Assembly (NCBI GenBank): GCA_030019475.1 | Contig: JASEER010000007.1 | Location: forward strand, 2,358 to 66,357 | Origin: Thermoanaerobacterales bacterium | GTDB taxonomy: Bacteria > Bacillota > Desulfotomaculia > Desulfotomaculales > JASEER01 | DNA: 64,000 bases | Direction of reading: 5' to 3' | Shown here: positions 25,481 through 33,952 of the stretch, piece by piece | How the letters are laid out: each line of letters starts with the position of its first letter | Position numbering within the stretch: the stretch's first letter is position 1 | Notes under the pieces: generated by a model | What the model was told of the DNA's origin: nothing | Databases searched by the model: none | What the model saw: only the letters and a program-made list of their open reading frames with translations | Position numbers and translations under genes: made by a program

Positions 25481-26250
25481 CGGCCCTCTTCGACCCCCTG
25501 GCCCCGACATACGACGCCTGGTACGAGACACCGCTTGGGCGGACGGTGGACCGGCTGGAACGTCGCCTTCTTTTCGCCGTGGCCGAGCCGCGCCCCGGCG
25601 AACGGGCGCTCGACGCCGGCTGCGGCACGGGACGGCTTATAGCGGAACTGGCGTCTTTGGGCCTTTCCCTGATGGGAGTCGACCTGAGCGAGGCCATGCT
25701 CGACGTGGCGCGTGACAGGACGCGGGGCCTGGCCAACGTCACGCTGCAGAGGGGGAACGTTGAGGCCCTTCCTTTGCCCGCGGGACAGTTCGACCTGGTG
25801 ATCGCCTTTAACTCCCTGGAATTCACCCCTGACCCGGCGCGGGCCGTGGAGGAACTCTGGCGGCTGGTCCGCCCGGGAGGACGGCTGGTGGTCGCCGTCC
25901 TCAATTCCTGGAGCCCCTGGGCCTGGCGCCGGCGGCGTGCCGCCCGGGTACGGGGCGGGGTTTTCGCGCACGCCCGCTTCTTCAGCCCTCCCGAAATCAC
26001 CGGCCTCCTGCGCCGTACCGGCGGGGGGGAACCCATCCGGTGGAGCAGCACCGTCTTCATTCCTCCCGGAGCCGGTCCGGGGTGGCTGGCCGCCGCCGAC
26101 CTTTGTGAAGCGGTGGGCCGCGTGGCGGCCAGGCCGTTCGGCGCCCTGGTCATCGCCCGCATGGACCGGATCCGCGCCCCCCGGTACAGCCCCGAGATTG
26201 ATCTCTCCCGACGCCTTTCCCCCGGTCATATTTGCCGCTCGTCCACATAG
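25477..26250 (+). CDS. Class I SAM-dependent methyltransferase
   Basis: 257 aa. Motif I ALDAGCGTGRL (about residues 43-53), then GVDLSEAMLDVAR, with LPLPAGQFDLVIAFNSLEF as motif IV region: a Methyltransf_11-type Rossmann fold. The substrate is unknown; UbiE-like and small-molecule methylases share this pattern. The TTG start overlaps the rodA stop. Its stop lies inside the hairpin at 26243. Confidence 0.8.
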   Translation: MTALFDPLAPTYDAWYETPLGRTVDRLERRLLFAVAEPRPGERALDAGCGTGRLIAELASLGLSLMGVDLSEAMLDVARDRTRGLANVTLQRGNVEALPLPAGQFDLVIAFNSLEFTPDPARAVEELWRLVRPGGRLVVAVLNSWSPWAWRRRRAARVRGGVFAHARFFSPPEITGLLRRTGGGEPIRWSSTVFIPPGAGPGWLAAADLCEAVGRVAARPFGALVIARMDRIRAPRYSPEIDLSRRLSPGHICRSST

Positions 26251-26274
26251 CATGTACCACTGGATGCTATGTGG
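26243..26274. repeat. Inverted repeat at the end of the methyltransferase gene
   Basis: Eleven-base arms CCACATAGCAT (26243-26253) and ATGCTATGTGG (26264-26274) around a 10-nt loop. There is no T-run, so it is not a standard terminator. It spans the methyltransferase stop and ends beside the GGGGGTGG ribosome site of spoIVFA. A weak sigma-E-like ATATT/CATAGCAT pair (26228-26253) overlaps it. Confidence 0.6.
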
Positions 26275-26285
26275 GGGTGGAAGCC

Positions 26286-27050
26286 TTGCGCCCGATACTT
26301 GAGAGGCGGATGGACTGGCCCCCGGGGGGATCCCCCCCCGGACGACCGGGGCGCCGAAGCAGGCGCATGATTTTCCGGGTCGGGGTGGCCGCCTTGCTGC
26401 TCGTGATCATCCTGGGCCTGCGCGGGGAAGAGGGGGGCCTGGGGGGCCAGGTGAGGGACCGGTTGGCGTACGTCCTCACGACGGAGTGGGATTACCGTCC
26501 GGTTCTCGGCCGGGTGGTGGACTTCGGCCTGCAGACGGTGAGCGTCAACACGCCGCTCCTGGAAGACCTACCTTACCGCAAAGGGGAGGAACCCCCCGGC
26601 CCGCCCGCGACCGAGGTGATGAAACCCGCCGACCTGCCGGCCCTCCCGGTCTCCGGGCGGGTGCTGCGCGGCTACGGCTGGACGATCGACTCCCTGGACG
26701 GCATGGAGCGCTTTCACCCCGGGGTGGACATCACCTGCGCCGAGGGCACCCCGGTGAAGGCGGTCCTGGCCGGCACCGTCGCCCAGGTGGGGGATGACCG
26801 CCTCTACGGTCCGTACGTCCTCCTGAACCACGGGGGGGAGACCTATACCCTCTACGCTCAGGTACAGGATATCCAGGTCAAGGAGGGCGAAGAGGTGTCC
26901 GCAGGGCAGGTCCTGGCCCATGCGGGGGCGGAGGGGGAGGTCGGCGAGGCCGGCCTGCACTTCGAGTACCGGGAAGGTTCGAAGCTGGTCGACCCTCTGA
27001 CCAAGTTCGACCTCGCCCAGGAAGGTGATGTGCACCCCGCCGGGCCCTAA
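26286..27050 (+). CDS. spoIVFA: SpoIVFA-like M23-fold protein, partner of the SpoIVFB protease
   Basis: 254 aa from TTG 26286 (GGGGGTGG 5 nt before; GTG 26271 and ATG 26310 are alternatives). One membrane segment (IFRVGVAALLLVIILGL) and then a LytM/M23 domain. The first metal motif HPGVDI is kept, but the second, normally HLHFE, reads GLHFE, so hydrolase activity is doubtful; this fits SpoIVFA, which acts as a scaffold and inhibitor of pro-sigma-K processing. Identification rests on the fold and on the position before spoIVFB. Confidence 0.75.
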   Translation: MRPILERRMDWPPGGSPPGRPGRRSRRMIFRVGVAALLLVIILGLRGEEGGLGGQVRDRLAYVLTTEWDYRPVLGRVVDFGLQTVSVNTPLLEDLPYRKGEEPPGPPATEVMKPADLPALPVSGRVLRGYGWTIDSLDGMERFHPGVDITCAEGTPVKAVLAGTVAQVGDDRLYGPYVLLNHGGETYTLYAQVQDIQVKEGEEVSAGQVLAHAGAEGEVGEAGLHFEYREGSKLVDPLTKFDLAQEGDVHPAGP

Positions 27051-27062
27051 ACACCGACGTTC

Positions 27063-27230
27063 GGGGTTGGGGGTGCTTCCCTTCCGCTTCCAGTGCTCCG
27101 CGTCGTCCAGCACTCAGCCTGATGTCGTGCACGAGTAAACTACGGTAGGCGTGGCGTCGTAACTAAGGGCGTAGGCTGAGTGCTGGGTACCGACGCTCCG
27201 CAAGCCTCTTCAGAGAAGACCCCCAGCCCC
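27063..27230. repeat. Long palindromic element, copy 1 (between spoIVFA and spoIVFB)
   Basis: Three nested stems: GGGGTTGGGGGT (27063-27074) with ACCCCCAGCCCC (27219-27230, one G:T); GCGTCG (27100-27105) with CGACGC (27191-27196); and a perfect 14-bp stem CCAGCACTCAGCCT (27107-27120) with AGGCTGAGTGCTGG (27173-27186). The apical loop is 52 nt. The same architecture recurs at 56636-56801. No open reading frame of note lies inside, so it behaves like a MITE-type or structured-RNA element. Confidence 0.75.
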
Positions 27231-27250
27231 CTCTTAAATAGTAGGTTGAA

Positions 27251-28150
27251 ATGAGGATGTATCCCTTGAAGCTCGGCCGCTTCCAGGGCATCACCCTGGA
27301 GATCAACAACTGGTTCCTGGCCCTCCTGGGGGTGTACTTCGCCGCCGGGGTACTGGACCGCGGCATGGTGGCCTTCGCCACCGTGTTGCTGCACGAGCTG
27401 GCCCACGTCTGGACCGCCCGGAGGCTGGGGATGACCGTCAGCAAGGTCGAACTCCTGCCCTTCGGCGGCGTGGCCCGGATCGACAGCGCCCTCGCTCTGG
27501 ACCCGCCGCGGGAGATGCTGGTCGCGGCGGCGGGGCCGGTCAGCAACCTGATCCTCATCGGCCTCGCCCTCGGTCTGAGCCGGTACGGCTATTGGCATGA
27601 GGAACTGGGGCCCTTCTTCATCCAGACGAACCTCCTCCTTTTCCTCTTCAACCTGCTACCGGGGCTGCCCCTGGACGGGGGACGGGTGGCGCGCGCCATG
27701 CTGGCCCGGCGCGCCAGCCTTTCGGACGCCACCTACCGCACGGCCTCCTGGGGACAGGTGTGGGGAGTCATCCTGACCCTGGCGGGCTCCGCCGGGGTGG
27801 CCCTCCATTACTGCGGCCTGGACATCGTCGCCACCGGCCTTTTCCTTTTTTACGCCGCCCGGCGGGAACGGGTGGAGGTACCCTACCTCTACGCCCAGCA
27901 CCTGCTCAGCAAGGAGCGGCAGCTGGCAGCAAAAGGGCTTTTGCCGGGAGAGGTGCTGGTGGCGCGCCCCCAGACCCCGGCCTGGAGGGTGACGCGTCTT
28001 TTTGTGCCGCAACGCTACCATATCGTCTTTCTCGTGGACGAAGAGGGGCGGATTGCGGAGACGCTTGACGAGACCCGGGTCGTCCGCGCCGTTATGCGCC
28101 ACGGGGCCGGGCTTCCCCTGGGGGCGGTAAAAGAAGGTTTTCCAGAGTAG
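27251..28150 (+). CDS. spoIVFB: SpoIVFB-type intramembrane metalloprotease (M50, S2P family)
   Basis: 299 aa. Zinc site HELAH at residues 48-52 in the second membrane segment, and the distal ligand in LLPGLPLDGGRVARA. A CBS-like C-terminal domain follows the membrane part, as in SpoIVFB, where it senses nucleotides. It cleaves pro-sigma-K in the mother cell in Bacillus. The ribosome site is weak (AGGTTGAA). The 200-bp gap to spoIVFA is filled by the long palindrome. Confidence 0.9.
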   Translation: MRMYPLKLGRFQGITLEINNWFLALLGVYFAAGVLDRGMVAFATVLLHELAHVWTARRLGMTVSKVELLPFGGVARIDSALALDPPREMLVAAAGPVSNLILIGLALGLSRYGYWHEELGPFFIQTNLLLFLFNLLPGLPLDGGRVARAMLARRASLSDATYRTASWGQVWGVILTLAGSAGVALHYCGLDIVATGLFLFYAARRERVEVPYLYAQHLLSKERQLAAKGLLPGEVLVARPQTPAWRVTRLFVPQRYHIVFLVDEEGRIAETLDETRVVRAVMRHGAGLPLGAVKEGFPE

Positions 28151-28211
28151 GCAGAGAATAGGTAAGTGGGAATACTGGGCATGGGATATAACATGGGAGG
28201 AAGCTTCCGTC

Positions 28212-30074
28212 ATGCTAGAAATTGAACACCTCTTGCCCAAAGTGGAAAAACCGGCGCGCTATGTGGGCGGGGAATATAACGCGGTGGTCAAGGACTGGGA
28301 CCGGGCCGCCGTGAAGGTGGCCTTCGCCTTTCCGGATGTCTACGAGGTGGGCATGTCCCACCTCGGCTTGCAGATTCTCTACCACGTCGTAAACAGCCGT
28401 GAGGACGCGCTGATGGAGCGCGTCTTCGCACCCTGGACCGACATGGAGGGATTGATGCGCGAGGAGGGCATACCTCTCTTCAGTTTGGAGTCCCGGCGGC
28501 CGGTGAGAGATTTCGATATCCTGGCCTTCACCCTGCAGTATGAGCTTTCGTTCAGCAACGTCCTCAACATGCTGGACCTGGGCGGGATTCCGCTGCGGGC
28601 CGCCGACCGGCGGGAGGGGATGCCCCTGGTCATCGCCGGGGGCCCCTGCGCCTTCAACCCCGAGCCCCTGGCCGACTTCCTCGACGCCGTCTTTCTCGGG
28701 GAGGCCGAGGACGGTTTCGGTGAGCTGATCGAGGTTTGCCGCCAAGCGCGTGCCGCGGGGGTGGACCGGCAGGGGCTTCTCCGTGCCCTGGCGCAGGTCC
28801 CGGGGGTATATGTGCCGTCCTTTTACCGCGTGGCCTACGACAGCGCGGGGCGGGTGCGGGAGATAACGCCGGCCGACGAGTCGGCCCCGGAGCGGGTCGT
28901 GAAACGAGTGGTCGACGACCTGGACCGGGTGCCCTACCCGACGCGGCCGCTGGTGCCCTCGACGGCTGTTGTGCACGACCGGGCCGTGCTGGAGGTTTTC
29001 CGCGGCTGCTCACGCGGTTGCCGCTTTTGCCAGGCGGGGATGATCTACCGCCCGGTGCGGGAGCGGGATCCGGAAAGGCTCCTTGAACAGGCGGATGAGA
29101 TCCTGCGCCATACGGGGTACGGCGAACTCTCGCTGGCCTCGCTGTCCACCACCGACTACTCGGCGATCCGTCCCCTCGTGGAAAAGCTGGTCGAACGTTA
29201 CGCCGGGGAGAGGGTGGGCCTGGCGCTCCCCTCCACCCGGGTCGACGCCTTCGCCGTGGATCTGGCGCGGCTGATCCAGAAGGTGCGCAAGTCCAGCCTC
29301 ACGTTCGCCCCCGAGGCGGGGACGCAGCGCCTGCGCAACGTCATCAACAAGCAGGTGACCGAGGAGGATTTGCTGGCCACCGCCAGGGCGGCCTTCGAAG
29401 CCGGCTGGCTGCGCATCAAGCTCTACTTTATGCTCGGTTTGCCGACCGAGACCCTGGAAGACGTGGAGGGGATCAACCTCCTGGCCCGCCGGGTGCTGGC
29501 CGTCGGGGATGAGACCGGCGTGCCGAAGGGGCGCCTGAGTATCACCACCAGCGTGTCGACCTTCGTGCCGAAGGCGCATACGCCTTTCCAGTGGGAGCCT
29601 TTCCTGTACCTGGGCGAGGTGCGCGAGAGGCAGGCCTACCTGAAGCGGCGCCTGAAGGGCCGGGGGCTGGTCTTCCACTGGCATGATCCGGAGGCCAGCT
29701 TCCTGGAGGCCGTCTTCTCCCGGGGCGACCGGCGGCTGGGCGCCGCCCTGGAGCGGGCCTGGCAACTGGGGGCGCGCCTGGACGGCTGGCGCGAGCATTT
29801 CCGCCCCGACCTCTGGCGGCAGGCTTTCGCCGACGTCGGCCTGGCCCCCGAAGATTACGCGTACCGCCGGTATGCCTACGAGGATATACTGCCATGGGGG
29901 CATCTTGACGCCGGGGTGGGCAAGCGTTTCCTGGCCCTGGAGCACAAGCGCGCCCTGGCCGGGGAGACCACGGCCGACTGCCGCGCCGGGCGCTGCACCG
30001 GCTGCGGGCTGTGCCCGGCCCTGGAAGTCGAACCCCGCCTGCCGCAGAGGGTGGCCATCGATGCCGCGCATTAG
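28212..30074 (+). CDS. B12-binding-domain radical SAM protein, TIGR03960 family
   Basis: 620 aa. A cobalamin-binding-like N-terminal domain (DVYEVGMSHLGLQILYHVVN), then the radical SAM motif CSRGCRFCQAG (about residue 261 on), then a C-terminal cysteine cluster CRAGRCTGCGLCPAL. The family is always coupled to the next gene in Clostridia and is suspected of RNA or protein modification; the substrate is unknown. GGGAGGA about 10 nt upstream. It overlaps the next gene by 14 nt. Confidence 0.9.
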   Translation: MLEIEHLLPKVEKPARYVGGEYNAVVKDWDRAAVKVAFAFPDVYEVGMSHLGLQILYHVVNSREDALMERVFAPWTDMEGLMREEGIPLFSLESRRPVRDFDILAFTLQYELSFSNVLNMLDLGGIPLRAADRREGMPLVIAGGPCAFNPEPLADFLDAVFLGEAEDGFGELIEVCRQARAAGVDRQGLLRALAQVPGVYVPSFYRVAYDSAGRVREITPADESAPERVVKRVVDDLDRVPYPTRPLVPSTAVVHDRAVLEVFRGCSRGCRFCQAGMIYRPVRERDPERLLEQADEILRHTGYGELSLASLSTTDYSAIRPLVEKLVERYAGERVGLALPSTRVDAFAVDLARLIQKVRKSSLTFAPEAGTQRLRNVINKQVTEEDLLATARAAFEAGWLRIKLYFMLGLPTETLEDVEGINLLARRVLAVGDETGVPKGRLSITTSVSTFVPKAHTPFQWEPFLYLGEVRERQAYLKRRLKGRGLVFHWHDPEASFLEAVFSRGDRRLGAALERAWQLGARLDGWREHFRPDLWRQAFADVGLAPEDYAYRRYAYEDILPWGHLDAGVGKRFLALEHKRALAGETTADCRAGRCTGCGLCPALEVEPRLPQRVAIDAAH

Positions 30075-30747
30075 GCTCGCCTTCCGGCAGGATGGACCGG
30101 CGCGGTTCCTGGGCCACCTCGACGTCATGCGCACCTTCGAGCGCGCCTGCCGCCGGGCCGGGTTGCGCCCGGCTTACACGCAAGGTTTCAATCCCCACCC
30201 GAAAATGGGCTTCGCGGCGCCGTTGCCGGTAGGAATGAACGGGGCGCGGGAGTACGTGGACCTGGAACTGGAAAGCGAAGCGCCGGCCGCGGACGTGGCG
30301 GCGGCGCTCGCCCGGCAGTTGCCGGCAGGCCTGACGGTGCTGGGAGCCAGGCCGGTGGAGGCCGGCGGCTCCCCTCTCATGGGTCAACTGGGCCGCGCGC
30401 ACTACCGGGTTACCGGGCGGGCCGCCAACGGAGAAAAGTGGGACGATGAGAGGCTGCGCGCGGCCGTTGAGCGGTTTCTGGGCCGGGCCGAGGTTTTTGT
30501 TACCCGCCGAACCGGGAAAGGAACAAAAAAGAAGGATATCCGCCCCGGCATCCGCAGCCTGCGGGCCCGGACGGACGGCGAAACGCTGATCCTTACGATG
30601 GAACTCGCCGCGGGCGGGGGCGGCACTGTCCGCCCCGACGAGGTGCTCCGGGCGCTGCGGGAAGAGGCGGGTCTGGACCTCGTGGGGGCCGAGGTGTGGC
30701 GCACGGCGCTCCTTTCCGGTGACGGCCGCCTGCTATGGGAATGCTGA
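30061..30747 (+). CDS. TIGR03936 family protein (DUF2344), partner of the radical SAM gene
   Basis: 228 aa. RLAFRQDGPARFLGHLDVMRTFERACRRAGL and YTQGFNPHPKMGFAAPLPVG are the family signature. It is fused to the radical SAM protein in some bacteria; here it overlaps it by 14 nt. The start is ATG 30061; open frame further upstream is internal to the previous gene. Confidence 0.88.
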   Translation: MPRIRLAFRQDGPARFLGHLDVMRTFERACRRAGLRPAYTQGFNPHPKMGFAAPLPVGMNGAREYVDLELESEAPAADVAAALARQLPAGLTVLGARPVEAGGSPLMGQLGRAHYRVTGRAANGEKWDDERLRAAVERFLGRAEVFVTRRTGKGTKKKDIRPGIRSLRARTDGETLILTMELAAGGGGTVRPDEVLRALREEAGLDLVGAEVWRTALLSGDGRLLWEC

Positions 30748-30763
30748 AGAAAGGGGGGAAGGG

Positions 30764-32020
30764 ATGATCCGGAAAGAGATCGTCGTCTGTACCTGTGACG
30801 GTGTAACCAGGGTGGCCCTGTTGGAAGACGGGGTCCCCGTAGAGATATATATCGAGCCGGTTACCGAGTTTTGCATGGTCGGCAGCATTTTCAAGGGCAA
30901 AGTCGACAACGTCCTGCCGGGCATTGAGGCCGCCTTCGTCGATGTGGGAATGGGACGCAACGCCTTCCTCTACGTCAACGATGTGCTCCCGCCCCCGGGG
31001 GTTAACGGCCGGCGGGCCGGCATCCGCGAACTGTTGCGCCCGGGCCAGGAAATTGTCGTCCAGGTGGCGAAGGACCCCCTGGGCAGCAAGGGTCCGCGCG
31101 TGACGATGCGCGTCAACCTGCCGGGGCGCTATACGGTGCTGATGCCCACCGTGAACCATGTCGGCGTTTCGCGCCGTATCGAGGACGAAGCGGAGCGCGA
31201 GTGTTTCAAGCGGGTGGTTAATGAGGCGCGGCCTCCGGGCATGGGGGTCATTGTGCGCACGGCGGCCCAGGGGGCCCCGGAAGAGGCCCTCAAAGAGGAC
31301 GTGGCCAACCTGGTCCGGCTTTGGCGGGAGATTCAGGCGCGGGCCCAAAAGGCGGCCGCGCCGTCCCTCCTGTACCAGGAGTGTGCCTTGTTGCCGCGCG
31401 TAATCCGTGACCTTTTCACGGAAGAGGTCGAGCGGCTGGTGGTCAGCAACCGTGCCGACCACGCCCGGGTGATGAACGAGGTGGTCCAGTTCGACAAAAA
31501 GCTTATAAGCCGGGTCTTCCTGGATGAACGGGATGACCTGATGGACCGTTACGGGGTGACGCAGGAGATTGAAAAGGCGCTGCAGCGCCGCATCTGGCTG
31601 AAATGCGGCGGCTACCTGATCTTCGACCAGGCCGAGGCCCTGACCGTGATCGATGTGAACACCGGCAAGTACACCGGACGTACCGACCTGGAGGACACGG
31701 TCTACAAGACCAACCTTGACGCCGCCGTGGAGATCGCCCGCCAGCTCCGGCTGCGCAACCTGGGGGGCATTATCATCATCGACTTTATCGATATGTCCCA
31801 CGAGAGCCACAGGGCCAAAGTCTTGGAAGTCTTCGCGGAGGAAATCAAGAAGGACCGCCGGAGGACGCACATCCTGGGCCTCACCAGGCTCGGACTCGTC
31901 GAACTCACACGCAAAAAAGTGCACCCCAGCCTGGCGGAAACCCTGCTCACCGTCTGTCCGACCTGCCACGGGCTTGGCAAGGTGGCCGCGGACCCGGCGG
32001 TGCGGATGCAGCATGCGTGA
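30764..32020 (+). CDS. rng: Ribonuclease G/E family endoribonuclease
   Basis: 418 aa, the short RNase G form. An S1 RNA-binding domain at the N-terminus (GSIFKGKVDNVLPGIEAAFVDVGMGRNAFLY), the catalytic DNase I-like region with DQAEALTVIDVNTGKYTG and IIIIDFIDM, and the zinc-link pair CPTCHG near the end. ATG 30764 follows AGGGGGGAAGGG. Confidence 0.95.
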   Translation: MIRKEIVVCTCDGVTRVALLEDGVPVEIYIEPVTEFCMVGSIFKGKVDNVLPGIEAAFVDVGMGRNAFLYVNDVLPPPGVNGRRAGIRELLRPGQEIVVQVAKDPLGSKGPRVTMRVNLPGRYTVLMPTVNHVGVSRRIEDEAERECFKRVVNEARPPGMGVIVRTAAQGAPEEALKEDVANLVRLWREIQARAQKAAAPSLLYQECALLPRVIRDLFTEEVERLVVSNRADHARVMNEVVQFDKKLISRVFLDERDDLMDRYGVTQEIEKALQRRIWLKCGGYLIFDQAEALTVIDVNTGKYTGRTDLEDTVYKTNLDAAVEIARQLRLRNLGGIIIIDFIDMSHESHRAKVLEVFAEEIKKDRRRTHILGLTRLGLVELTRKKVHPSLAETLLTVCPTCHGLGKVAADPAVRMQHA

Positions 32021-32026
32021 AGGGCA

Positions 32027-32056
32027 TTGCCTGTTGCGGTGCCGCTGTGTTACAAT
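32027..32056 (+). promoter_or_regulatory. Sigma-A promoter of rplU-rpmA
   Basis: TTGCCT (32027-32032), 18-nt spacer, TACAAT (32051-32056). Confidence 0.6.
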
Positions 32057-32075
32057 AAAACTTGCGTGAACCGCA

Positions 32076-32126
32076 CGGGACGGGTTTAAGCGGCGCTCTC
32101 GGGCCCACCCTGCCCGGCGAGTCCCG
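32076..32126 (+). promoter_or_regulatory. Structured rplU leader (candidate L21 leader)
   Basis: The transcribed leader can fold with CGGGAC (32076-32081) pairing GTCCCG (32121-32126) and an inner CGGGC/GCCCG hairpin. Leaders of ribosomal protein L21 operons in Firmicutes carry a conserved structure used for autoregulation; whether this one matches that family was not tested. Confidence 0.45.
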
Positions 32127-32148
32127 AATACAAGGGGGTCAGCGTAGA

Positions 32149-32463
32149 GTGTACGCCATTATCGAGACCGGCGGCAAGCAGTATCGCGTCCAGGAGGGCT
32201 TGCGGCTCTTCGTGGAGAAACTGCCCGCCGAGCCCGGTGACACCGTCGTTTTCGACCGCGTGCTCGCCATCGGCGGGGACGGTGAGGAACTGGCGGTGGG
32301 CCGGCCGACGGTGGACGGCGCCCGGGTCACGGGCAAGGTCCTGAAGCAGGCGCGCGGCAAGAAGATCATCGTCTTCAAGTACAAGCCGAAGAAGAACTAC
32401 CGGCGCAAGCAGGGCCACCGGCAGCCGTTGACGCAGGTGGTCATCGAGAAGATTGAGAGGTGA
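32149..32463 (+). CDS. rplU: 50S ribosomal protein bL21
   Basis: 104 aa; starts (V)[16 protein letters not shown] and ends with the [19 protein letters not shown] block that binds 23S rRNA. GTG 32149 with AGGGGG about 10 nt upstream. rpmA follows after 6 nt; no gene for the Prp protease lies between, unlike Bacillus. Confidence 0.97.
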   Translation: MYAIIETGGKQYRVQEGLRLFVEKLPAEPGDTVVFDRVLAIGGDGEELAVGRPTVDGARVTGKVLKQARGKKIIVFKYKPKKNYRRKQGHRQPLTQVVIEKIER

Positions 32464-32469
32464 GGTCCA

Positions 32470-32736
32470 ATGGCACACAAGAAAGGTGTAGGCAGCTCGC
32501 GTAACGGCCGCGATTCCGAATCCAAGCGGCTGGGCATCAAGCGCGGTGACGGGCAGTTCGTGACCGCCGGGAGCATCCTGGTCCGGCAGCGGGGGACGAA
32601 GATCCACCCGGGCCGTAACGTAGGCATCGGCGGGGACGACACCCTGTTTGCGAAGATCGACGGGGTCGTCAGCTTCGAGCGCAAGGGCCGGGACCGCAAG
32701 CTGATCAGCGTGACGCCGGTCGCGACCACCGGTTAA
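32470..32736 (+). CDS. rpmA: 50S ribosomal protein bL27
   Basis: 88 aa, [22 protein letters not shown] at the N-terminus. The mature Ala-His-Lys-Lys start is encoded directly: there is no extra N-terminal peptide of the kind that Prp removes in many Firmicutes, consistent with the missing prp gene. Confidence 0.97.
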   Translation: MAHKKGVGSSRNGRDSESKRLGIKRGDGQFVTAGSILVRQRGTKIHPGRNVGIGGDDTLFAKIDGVVSFERKGRDRKLISVTPVATTG

Positions 32737-32754
32737 CGAAGATCCGCGTTCATA

Positions 32755-32792
32755 AGAGGGGCTGACAAAAGGGGTCAGCCTCTCTTTTATTT
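32755..32792 (+). terminator. Terminator after rpmA
   Basis: AGAGGGGCTGAC (32755-32766) pairs with GTCAGCCTCTCT (32774-32785) with one mismatch; TTTTATTT follows. Confidence 0.85.
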
Positions 32793-32888
32793 CGTTGTGT
32801 TTCGCGGCAGGATATCGGCGGGGAAAAGCCAAAAACTAAGGTAAACCATGGGATCACAAGCACAATACAGTGGAGGACGGAAAAGCTT

Positions 32889-33950
32889 ATGTGGCAACCC
32901 AACGGCCTGACGACAGGAGTGGGCAGCCTGCCCTACCGGGAACCGGAGCCCGCCCTTTACCTCATTGCCGCCAACCTGGATGTACCCCACTGGCCCCAGT
33001 TGCCGCGGCGCGGGGCGCAGGAGGGGTTTGTGCAGCAGTTTTTGACCCCCCTGGTGGACAATGGTCTTTTGGTCCGGGAGGGGGAGAAGCTTGTCTTTCC
33101 CACCGACGCGCCGGACTGGCCGGACCGCCTCGCGGCCTTCTACGCCCTCTACCTGGCGGCCGAAGAAGGGGACGAGGCGGCCCTGGAGACCTTCGCCATC
33201 CCGCGGGAAGCGGCCGTCGGTTTCTGGGCCTTCCTGCAGGCGCTCGAAAGTGAAGAGCGATGGCCCTGCCTAAAGGGACAGGTCGTGGGGCCACTGACGG
33301 CGGGGTTCCAGTTGACCGACGCCGCCGGGCGGCCGGCGTACTACGACGAGCAGGTGCGCGACCTGCTCGTCCGCAACCTGGCGATGAGCGCCCGTTGGCA
33401 GGCCGCCGTACTGGCGCGTTACGCCGGGCGGGCGATGGTCTTCGTCGATGAGCCCGGGGTCAGCATCTATGGCCAGTCGACCTACATCACCGTGACCCGG
33501 GAGATGATCGTCGAAGACATGGGGGCCATCGCCGCCGCCGTCTCCGCCGCCGGGGCCATTCCCGGCATCCACTCCTGTGCGGCGGTGGACTGGAGCCTCC
33601 TGTACGACGCCGGGGCGGCGGTGGTCAGCTTCGATGCTTACGAGTACTTTGACTCTCTACGGCCTTTCCGGCGTGAGACCCTGGACTTCCTGGACCGCGG
33701 CGGCATCCTGGCCTGGGGGGTCGTGCCCACGTCCGAGAAAGCGCGGCGAGAGACCGGGGCGACCCTGGCCGCGAGGCTGCGCAGCTACTGGCGCGAACTG
33801 GCGGAGTGGGGGGCGAGCCCGGAACAGGTCCGCGCCCAGGCGCTGATCACCCCGGCGTGCGGTACCGGGGCCCTGGAACCGGAGCTGGCGGAGCGCATTT
33901 ACGGCCTGACCCACGAGGTCGGGGCCCTGCTCCGCGAGGGAGGGGAATAG
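32889..33950 (+). CDS. MetE-like (cobalamin-independent methionine synthase family) protein
   Basis: 353 aa, one TIM-barrel domain of the UROD/MetE superfamily, half the length of true MetE. A zinc site is readable: GIHSCAAVDW (His-x-Cys) and a distal ITPACGTGAL cysteine; VFVDEPGVSIYG is also typical. Possible methyl transfer to or from a thiol; the substrate is unknown. GGAGG lies 12 nt before the ATG. It pairs with the PHP gene after it. Confidence 0.8.
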   Translation: MWQPNGLTTGVGSLPYREPEPALYLIAANLDVPHWPQLPRRGAQEGFVQQFLTPLVDNGLLVREGEKLVFPTDAPDWPDRLAAFYALYLAAEEGDEAALETFAIPREAAVGFWAFLQALESEERWPCLKGQVVGPLTAGFQLTDAAGRPAYYDEQVRDLLVRNLAMSARWQAAVLARYAGRAMVFVDEPGVSIYGQSTYITVTREMIVEDMGAIAAAVSAAGAIPGIHSCAAVDWSLLYDAGAAVVSFDAYEYFDSLRPFRRETLDFLDRGGILAWGVVPTSEKARRETGATLAARLRSYWRELAEWGASPEQVRAQALITPACGTGALEPELAERIYGLTHEVGALLREGGE

Positions 33951-33952
33951 CC

